Shown here: positions 49,201 to 64,000 of the stretch, in pieces | Position numbering within the stretch: the stretch's first letter is position 1 | Layout of the letters: every line of letters starts with the position of its first letter | Assembly (NCBI GenBank): GCA_013365365.1 | Contig: JABVXU010000010.1 | Location: 372,001-436,000 of the forward strand | DNA from: Cruorifilaria tuberocauda | Taxonomy: Eukaryota; Nematoda; Chromadorea; Rhabditida; Onchocercidae | Length of the DNA: 64,000 nucleotides | Direction: 5' to 3' | The notes under the pieces: model-generated | What the model was told of the DNA's origin: nothing | Databases searched by the model: none | Seen by the model: only the letters and a program-made list of their open reading frames with translations | Position numbers and translations under genes: made by a program

Positions 49201-52200
49201 AGAAGTGCAGTATTGCTTATTCCAAGTGTTGATCAATTTGATCAATAGTAACTATCATAAAAGATTAGAATGTACTTTCATTTTAAACTCACTTGTGTGT
49301 TGTTAGTTAGTTTTATTTTATAAAGTATTTCCAGCTTATTCTTTCATTGCTTAAAGTGCATATTTACGGACATATAATTTCCAGTAGGGTATGCTCAGAC
49401 CATCATATTGCCTTGTTCGTTCTGCATTTATCAATTTAAGTACCATCCTCCTATTCGTATATTTTGAGTCTCGTAACTTGACTTTATTAATTAAATTCCA
49501 ATCATTTTTTTAAACTATTTTATTGGAAGTTCACAAATGCTACTTAATAAAAAGCTGTAGAAAAAAGAATTCGACAATCTTAAATTACTGGATTTAAATT
49601 TATAATAGATTAATTTCTCTTTAGTTGCAAAAGATTGATTTTTAGGATATGCCATTGCGAATTGTTGTTGATGCAAGATATGTGGGAGCCATTATTGGTC
49701 AGGGCGGATCGAGCATCCGCGAAATAACGAAAGAATCCAAAGCACGCTGTGTTGTTGATGTGCAGAGAGCTGCACGCGATCTTACTAAAAATACTGAAAA
49801 GGTTTTTTTTGCAATTATGTAATTTATGCCTTTTTCATTCTTGAGTTTAATAAAAAAAAATAGTTCTGAATATATTTAAGTTATTTTTTATTGTAGATTA
49901 TATCCATTTTGGGGCAGCCGGAGGGATGTTCGAAAGCATGCGTCAAAATTTTAGAAGTTGTAAGGAAGGAAATGGAAAAAGATAATACCATTACACAACA
50001 GTAAGGTTTTTTTTTTTCTTTCAAATATGCTTGATTTCTTTGAATTCTTACTTTAAATACTGTAGTTCTGGCCAGGAATGTTCAGAAAATTTGGCGGGTT
50101 TTGATTCTTTATGTTGTTTAAAAGATTCTTTCATTCAGTGATCGTCTTGAATACATTTCAGTCCTGATATTGAATTAAAAATTCGCGCTCATAATCAGTT
50201 AGTTGGACGTTTGATTGGTAAAGGTGGTGCTACAATCAAGAAAATTATGGAAGAAACTGGTGCTCATATCTATGTATCTAAGTTGGTTTTAATTTTATTT
50301 TCTTCATTTTTGATATTGAATGCAGCTTTATCGATATTTCGAAGCAGTTCATGTTGCAAAACTGATCGGTTATTTTTTTGATTATGCATTTTGAGCAACT
50401 GTAAAGCTGGTATTGATGCTGATTTTTGTAGTAAGTGCTATTAATAAGGTATAGGAAATTATGTGAAAACAAAATTAAAGTGAACCGACCTTGGCACGTG
50501 ATGCTTACGCCTTGATGCCACCCTATGCTACATCGCCGTTGTACGGATCCGATATGTCAATGCATCTGGAGCGAACAGTTACCGTGAAAGCTCCCACGAT
50601 GAGTGTTGTTTCTGCAGCGGAGCAAAAAATAAGCCAAAAACTACGCCTAAGTTTTGAAGCGGATGTAAACAGCAGGGTTAGTTTCGAATTTAGGCGAGAT
50701 TGAAATTTTTGTTATTTTATAATGACTTGTTTTTCGTTTCCACTATTTCAGAGGTATATGGTATTTTTAAATTCTTCATCAATCTTTATTTAGATTGCTT
50801 CTTAACGTAGCAGGATACTTAGCTCTTATAGAAAGCACTTAGGTGGAACGGTCGGTATTCATGTTAACAAGTTTTTACTTTTTCCTTAAGCTTGTTTTTT
50901 ATTATTCTAGATAATCTTTCCAAATACGGGTGCCGCAACAGCTATGCCGTTGATGACGTCCGTGGGCGAAACAGGTTATGTGAATGCCGCTACCGGTGTC
51001 CCACCTGCCCAGTATGTTCGCAATACGGTTGGTACTGCCGCTACTGGTACAGGGCAACAGCAAGTTCGCACTGTTCACATGTGGGTACCAAACAGCATGG
51101 TTGGTGCACTTATTGGTGCAAAGGTTAGCTCTATTTGAAAACTTTATGCAATGAAAAAGTCAGAACAAGCGAGTATATGAGAAAGAATTTTTAATATTGA
51201 ATGGTGGAATTTGAAATTCTCAGATAAGTCTTGAATTATAATGAACCGTAAGTCTTCGTGGTATTTTTTCCTTTGTGGTTCACATCTTCGCTTTAGTATT
51301 TCTAGCTCTTGCCATGTTATTTAGCGATGTAGAGTCCTAATAGTTTGTTGACGATCATCGCTGATTTAATGAAAATGCAGAAACAAGTGAAAAGATATAT
51401 TCCTCAAGTTTTTTTGTGAACTGAATTTCTTTAATGATGCTTTTAGGGTGCTCATATTAGAAGTGCAATACGTCTGACAGGTGCGCAACTCCGAATTGAA
51501 GGTGGCGGAACAAATAAAGACAAGAAGGAGAGTAGGGGAGAAGGAAATAACGAGAAAATTGACAGGGTTCAATATTTTCACTTCATTTTCTAAAAAAACT
51601 CATGGAATTTAAGTAAATTTCAAGAAAAATGGTTTGTAATGATATGAAAGAATAATCGGTGTTTGTTATGCGTAGGAAAACAATACTGTGAGCGAATCAG
51701 TAAAGAAGGAAACGGTTGAAGCAAATGAAAGGGTTAATGAACGGAGTAAGGATGCAAACAACGGTGATGGAAACCAGAATGGGAAGAAAGAAGAGAGTGT
51801 AGAAAAGGTCTTAACACTTACAATATTGTTTTATCTTTAACAAAAATTGATACATGGCGAAAAATATAGCCGAAATAGATAAGTAAATGGATATTGGTTG
51901 TTGAGATTATATCCTCTTTACTTCAGATTTCAAGTCAAGAGAACTTAAATTAATTAGTTATGTTTTGATTGTTTCTTCTTGAAATAACTAAAATATTGAC
52001 CAATATTATGCATACTTTTCTAAATCATTATCGAGTTTAGGTAGCATCACCAAAATTGTCAAAAGATAAAGAAAAAGATATACATGCTGAGGAGCGTTTG
52101 GTAACGATTACTGGTAACGATCCTCAACAATACAAAGTAAGGTTTTAACTTTGAATAATTCTTAGAAGATTTGAATAGATTTTCTGGGAAAAATTCTGTA

Positions 52201-52993
52201 ATGATATAATGAAAAAATAAATAAGTTCTCAGGTTCTTACTAGATCTATTTTATTTCTCTGCTTCAAGAACATGTTACTATATACATTTCTGAATTGTAA
52301 CAAAGTTTTGATTGGTTTATCATATATTAGGACTAGTTTTTGAAGCTTCTTCAACAGGTTCTTGTTTAGTATGATGATTTTAGTTGAAATTAATGAAATG
52401 AAAAGGGAAATAGACGGAAAAAGATATCATATCATTATTATTTATAGCATACTTTGCTCCCCACTTATTACTGAAGCTTACATTTAAAATCGGAATACAT
52501 TAGTTATTGAGGTCATACGTTTTCTAATAATGCGGCGTTGATTCAAGGTAACATTTTAGGCACAATTCTGGATATATCAACGCATCGCTGAACAAAGTTG
52601 CCACTATATGGATGAAATACGATTATGTACTGAAATTGCTGTGCCGAGCAAACTTGTTGGAAGAATTATTGGGAAAGGAGGTCAGAATGTAAGTTTCCTT
52701 ACACTTCAAGCTGAAATGGGAAATTTAAATATTAAAGTAATTTCACTTAAATATTTTAGGTCCGTGAGTTGCAACGTATGACAGGGGCACAAGTGAAAAT
52801 TCCGGATGATGCAGGTGATGATGAAACTCAAAAAGCAACGACAGTTCGCGTACTCGGTAATTTTCAGTCATCGCAAGCCGTGCAGGCAAGGCTTGGTCAG
52901 CTCATCAATGATTTTTCACAGCGACTGACTATTGGACCTGCCAATGGGCAAAGTACTTCCAATACTCAGGGTTTGTACAGAAGCTCAACATAG
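46250..52993 (+). CDS. imp-1 ortholog (IGF2BP family): four-KH RNA-binding protein, IGF2BP/IMP (ZBP1) type
   Basis: IMP proteins bind mRNAs through tandem KH domains and control localisation, stability and translation in the cytoplasm. Thirteen exons: 46250-46346, 48568-48651, 48905-49131, 49646-49801, 49897-50000, 50162-50281, 50481-50676, 50911-51123, 51447-51566, 51676-51807, 52041-52136, 52560-52688 and 52760-52993; all phases agree, 635 residues. There are no RRM domains; the first 135 residues are Gln/His/Ser-rich and low complexity. KH1 has [19 protein letters not shown]2 [17 protein letters not shown]3 [15 protein letters not shown] and KH4 [16 protein letters not shown], so all four GXXG loops are present. 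[15 protein letters not shown] and RTVTVK match the vertebrate family. KH3 is interrupted by a charged insertion of about 85 residues encoded mainly by exons 9-11. Intron 1 is 2.2 kb. The start was chosen as the first in-frame ATG after the acceptor. Confidence 0.93.
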
Positions 52994-53604
52994 GTAATCT
53001 TTAATTTGATTTGCTCGCGTTCATTTGTGCATTCCTCCAATCTTGTTGATTTGAGTCATCTGAATTTCAGAAATGGAGTTTTAAATGTTATAGAGTTTCT
53101 AGTGTCAAACAGAAATTTGGGTTTATTGAAAAATTCAAATATAAAATATAACCTGCTAAGGACACTTAAATTCATGTACAATATTGTTGAAGATAAGATG
53201 TATTTTGTGATATTAAGCTTTATTTCATATTATGAAATATTGTGAAACGTTCGAAATTATATTTGGATCTAATATGCATTCAAAATTGTTTTTAAATTTC
53301 TTATTTATTCTGTTGAAAAATAGACTCCTAGTCATCTTAAAGTGGAAAGCTAAAAGCAGAAAAACTAAGTTTTTCAACGATTCTCGTTTGATTACTGGTG
53401 TGATACATTTTAACTATAGGTTCTTCGCCGGGCCTTCAAGAATCGCAGTGATAAAATATTGTTGAAAACTGCGAATTTCAAAAGTGCGATCGCAGCACTT
53501 TGAAAATCAGAAGGATAGTGTCAGGTTTTGGCGGTGTTTTAATTTACGATACGGAAATTTGATTTGTTACGGAAAACTGGAAAAATAGTCATATTGTGTG
53601 TATG

Positions 53605-53607
<3 letters not shown>

Positions 53608-53639
<32 letters not shown>
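53608..53639. repeat. AT microsatellite
   Basis: An uninterrupted (TA)n run of about 30 bases, 0.6 kb beyond the stop codon of the KH gene; possibly within its 3' UTR. Confidence 0.9.
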
Positions 53640-53641
<2 letters not shown>

Positions 53642-54920
53642 CTTTTGACATATCTTGTATATTTTGCTGTGTCATTAATATTATTATAACTTTTATTTAT
53701 AATTTTTAGGCCCAAGGCAGCAAAATTCGTTAATATTTTCAACTCTTGACTATTTTTTGAGTTAGATTTTTATTGTCGGCAGTTCAACTGGACAATGTTT
53801 ACCTTTGGTGCGTTGATGCTTAAATTTATTTTTTTCTTGATGTCGCTTTTTCTTTTCTAGAATTCCGGTGTGTTTTGCTGCCTTAAAACTGATATGAATG
53901 GCTTTTGTAAAAAATTTTCTCCTTTGTTATTGAATTTACTTTATTTAGGAAAAAGTGAAGATTTTAGCATTTTTCGTGGTTTCAAGTTGCTGCCAATTTT
54001 TGCAAATTTGAATCTCAAAGATTATAATCAGCGAGCAATAGCTTGCTTTATCGGTCTCTTGTTATTTTTGTGCTCAAGCACAGTTTGTTGAAAATCATTG
54101 TGAGCCTTCAGTTGTCGCTGCTTTACACGTTGGCTGTCTTGTTGTTCCATTCGTTCATTATTGAGAGCTCCGAAATATCCAGGATGGAAAATGGTATTGT
54201 TGTTGAAGTAATAATTGTTTGTGTTGTTTTTGTTCAAACTTTGTGTTATTGAAAATTCACAAAGACTACTTAATAAAAAGTTGTAGGAGGGGAATTTTGC
54301 AATCTTAGAATCCTCCCTTAGTTTCAAAAATTATTGGAAGCGTTTTTTACTTTCTAAAATGATTTATTAATTTCGTTCGTTTTGTTTTTATTCTTGTTGT
54401 AGGGTATGTTGATCTGCACGTGTATGTTTATAATGGTTGTTTTTATTCTCGTGTTTATCGAAAGGGACAACGTTTTCTGCATCTGATCAAACTAATCTTT
54501 TATCTCTGTACCCTATAGCGGTGAATATAATTGGTTTTGGAACTTCTTTACTTTGTTTTTAATTTTTGTTCGAAAAAATTTCAGATTGAACGTTGTTCTT
54601 GTTATCGCCATACCAATATGAACTGTTCGTATTAATGTAAAAATGTAATCGTGTGCAGAGCTAATAATCGTTCATTTCGATTTTCAAACGTCGTTGGGAA
54701 CATTTGTTGTCATTACTTAATGATCCTATCCAGTTATTTTCTTTCTGCTATTAGTGTTTCTTTTGAAATTCTCGAATCTGTGCACTAATTCGCATTTTGA
54801 TTTGATTCATTGCAAGAATTTTTTCTCTGTACACATATTTGGACAACTACTACAAGGAAACGGTTCTTTCGCTATAGTTTCTCGTCAACATTGTTGTTTC
54901 TTTTTACTGATTTCATCATT

Positions 54921-54970
54921 GCAATCAACAGCAATATGCAATGATGGAATCATTGCATGTTGTTGATTGC
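54921..54970. repeat. near-perfect inverted repeat (hairpin)
   Basis: The left arm starts GCAATCAACAGC and ends GCAATGAT; after a loop of about 3 bases the right arm is its reverse complement except for a small bulge of three bases. The whole structure is about 50 bases. The loop is shorter than in ordinary microRNA precursors, so a cruciform, a terminator-like RNA fold or a transposon-end remnant are alternatives. Confidence 0.75.
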
Positions 54971-57006
54971 TTTTAATATGTCAGAAGTTCGCCTTCGATA
55001 AATCTTTTCAGCTCTTTTTCAGTACTGAATCTTTTCTGGAATGCTGGGAGAATATATTTCTTCATCAAAGCATTTCACCTGGTATTGGAATTATAACATG
55101 TCCGCGACCATATATTTTGTTACGTCTCTTGCGTTGCTTTGCTATTACTGTAGTTTGAACTTTCCATTTATTTTATGGAACAGTCAGGATTGAAATAGAA
55201 ATATTTGAGTTATTTGCTTTTGGACATTACATCTATTATTCTGTCGCTTATTTGTATTTTTGAGAAGTGAAACTACCAATCACACAATCAAATCTTTTTA
55301 TCCGTTTTGACACTTCATGTTTTGTCTTTGTAACTGTATCAAGTCTCTAGCACTTTTACGTGGCTTTTTATTTTCCCGATAAATCATAGTTCTGTAATCA
55401 TAAATCATAGATCATGGTTCTGTAGTCCTCTTATGAACGCTTGTCTTGTTATTCCTGCTTTTCATTTTCGAATTGTTAGCTTCTGCTGCCACGAATTAAA
55501 TGTATTCTTAAGTTCTAAAAAGTATTTGCAAAGTTTGTGATCTAAATTACATCAAGATGAGATTGCGGAATCTTCTATCTGCCTGATACTGCCATATTCG
55601 AGAAATACTCATTCAACGAATGGAGTATCTGTAATTTGGCGGCATGTATGAAGTGTAATTGAGAAGAGCCTTCAAACAGTAGAAAAAATATATTTTGAAA
55701 ATGGTGCACTGTATTGTACATGTCTGCAATTTGTTTGAAAAGGAAAGTGACAGTTCAAGTAAAATTATCGAACTGAAATGTCCACAGAGTCATCAATTTC
55801 CCACCGTTTTTTTGTTAATAAGAAACTTTGCGTGAATCAAAAAGATCAGTTTTTCGATATAACTACAAAAATTATAAGGTATATTTAATTTTAGGCTTGC
55901 AAGCAAGCTCTTCCGGAAAAACTAAGACATCACTGCATGAGTTTTTCGGAGGAAAATATGCCAATCTTCATGTAAATAAATTTATTAAACATAAAATGTG
56001 AGACATTTCTTGCCGTAAGACAGGATTAAATAAAGATGCGCTAGAGCATGTCATCTGTTAAGGGCCAGCGCCTGATCAGAAGCTTAATTCATCATGTTCG
56101 AAGCATTGCTTTTTAAATGACAGTCACTTGCTTTATGATTTAGGATGATTTGCAATAACTATTTTCAGAGGAAGGCTGCAGTTTGAATCAGTTAATCCAA
56201 CTTCGAGAAATCAATCGCTGCTGCGACTCATAAGCATTGTCTTACCTTAACTAAAATGATAATCACTTATTCTACAATTTCCGAACTGTAGACTATGAAA
56301 AAATTTTTACGATTTCAAAAAGCCATTCTTATTCTGGCATTCATGACTTTATAACTTTGTAACGGAGAAAGCAATCACCAATCAATTCAAATATTTTTAA
56401 TTTATCAATAACAGCGATATACGATGGAAGCTCTCTTTTTGTTACTGTATATCTGTTTAAAAACATTCGTGAAGAAATAGTAATAATAGTTTAACAGAGC
56501 ATGAACAATTAGTTATTGCTGCACTTTTACATTCCACACATCTTTAGGAAGTTTGAAGTAATTCTTTAGTGGAAATAAAATTTATTTCAGCAGAGTTTAA
56601 CTACACCTTTATTTAAATTTTTCAATGTTATCGTTTTGGTTGATTTTTGCAATCTTAATGTACGGATCAGAAACTAACCTTTATAATTAAATTGTGGAAT
56701 TAATCAGAATTAATATTTGAAGCCACAAATTTATCTGGTAAGTAACTAAGCAAAACTTTTAAATAACTAAGTGTAATTGCAATCTAAATTTCATTATATA
56801 GAAGTGCAAAAGATGAATTCCCCGTATATTGTAAGATACTCATTGATTCATGGATTCTACGAAATAGTTCTAATCTGATAGATCAAAAACTGATCTTTCA
56901 AATAATTAAATGACTTTCCAAAATGATCAACTGGAACAAATTACACACAAGAATGAATATTAAAACTGATAAGTGACAAGTTAGGAATGCCAGTGTTGCT
57001 TGCTAA

Positions 57007-57285
57007 ATGAAGGTAAGGTATCGAACTGGTAATAAATTTCCAAAAGAAAACTATCAAGCACAATTGGTAACATGAAATGATGGAAGGATGAGTTGGGCTC
57101 CTTCATTGATTCAGATGAATGGAAGGAAATTGACCAATTCCTAGCTAAGGACGAGAATGTCGAATTCAGACCACCATTCTTTTACATGAGCATCTTCTTC
57201 AGTAGCTGAGGAAGATGTTAATGTAAAGGAGGAATTGGCGAGTTTACTGGCGAATGAAACTCCATCTGAAAAGAAAAAATAAGTG
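57007..57285 (+). pseudogene. broken coding relic, family not recognised
   Basis: Three consecutive stretches on the plus strand read like protein but in different frames. The first starts at ATG 57007 (MKVRYRTGNKFPKENYQAQL) and soon meets a stop. The second, about 57088-57210, includes FIDSDEWKEIDQFLAKDENV. The third, about 57190-57285, includes EEDVNVKEELASLLANE and ends at TAA after a lysine run. No splice pair of normal length connects them: a 20-nt GT..AG gap separates the first two, and a one-base shift separates the last two. A decayed retrocopy or gene fragment is most likely. I do not recognise the parent. Confidence 0.4.
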
Positions 57286-57472
57286 ATAAGTTATACAATA
57301 AGTATTCATAGTGATATGCATCACCCACTGATGGATCAGATAAATGGAAGCAAAAATTAGAAAGTGTTCAGGTTTACTTTTACGTATTAATGTTGAAAAT
57401 TTTCTGTAATTTCGTTCATCGCATATTAGTACAATTATCTCAAAACAACAGGCACCAAAACATTTAGATTAT

Positions 57473-64000
<6,528 letters not shown>

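Larger units (their letters stand above)
52994..57472. other. 4.5 kb convergent intergenic region (3' UTRs and spacer)
   Basis: The KH gene (+) and the channel gene (-) point toward each other across this stretch. It includes the unlocated 3' UTRs, an AT microsatellite (53608-53639), a near-perfect hairpin (54921-54970), a small direct duplication near 55380-55430 and a plus-strand coding relic at about 57007-57285. Plus-strand frames at 53870-54091 and 54754-55158 are T-rich and show no resemblance to known proteins. Confidence 0.45.

Noticed and set aside
54028..54327. 99-codon minus-strand frame containing HPGYFG, a motif of ribosomal protein L27a
   Set aside because: Only six residues match; the flanking sequence does not follow L27a, and there is no supporting intron or relic structure. 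Kept only as a weak possibility.
53870..55158. Several T-rich plus-strand open frames after the IMP gene
   Set aside because: Hydrophobic low-complexity translation from T-rich DNA, no family resemblance and no consistent splice signals; likely 3' UTR or spacer.

Overview
This is a 64 kb piece of an AT-rich nuclear genome from a nematode, most likely a clade III parasite such as a filarial worm. The organism is inferred. The grounds are a strongly AT-rich background, many small exons with mostly 50 bp to 3 kb introns, good intron-end consensus at nearly all junctions, acceptor-like TTNCAG sites just upstream of several start codons (as expected for spliced-leader trans-splicing), and nematode-type gene families (transthyretin-like protein, small SH2 tyrosine kinase of the SPE-8/Fer type). 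No bacterial, organellar or viral block was seen. All genes were built by hand from splice sites, reading phase and remembered family sequences, so exon ends carry small uncertainty.

Layout. (1) 458-6191, +: CDC16/APC6, a TPR subunit of the anaphase-promoting complex; one early exon shows an in-frame TGA. (2) 7422-10726, +: mitochondrial trifunctional protein beta subunit (3-ketoacyl-CoA thiolase, HADHB-like), complete in 9 exons. (3) 10727-18900: 8 kb with no convincing gene, rich in simple and tandem repeats. (4) 18948-34871, +: CLASP/cls-2 microtubule regulator, complete in 30 exons. (5) 36275-37253, -: a small secreted transthyretin-like protein. (6) 38229-41748, -: SH2 plus tyrosine kinase with a possible alternative, very basic tail. 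(7) about 43000-44160, -: a candidate multi-pass membrane protein. (8) 46250-52993, +: a four-KH-domain RNA-binding protein of the IGF2BP/IMP type with a charged insertion inside KH3. (9) 57473-64000, -: the C-terminal part (domain III S2 onward) of a NALCN/NCA sodium-leak channel; its 5' part lies beyond the window.

The genes do not form a pathway; this is ordinary eukaryotic gene order. From memory, the C. elegans orthologs of the HADHB, CLASP, IMP and NALCN-type genes (B0303.3, R107.6, M88.5, C27F2.3) are all on chromosome III, which suggests a conserved chromosomal element.

I did not find a dramatic new system. The most unusual signal is at RNA-processing level: seven introns in four genes appear to start with GTTCGT or GTTCGC instead of GTRAGT, two introns start with GC, and a few places require 20-28 nt 'introns' or frame jumps that may be real ultrashort introns, sequence errors or gene decay.
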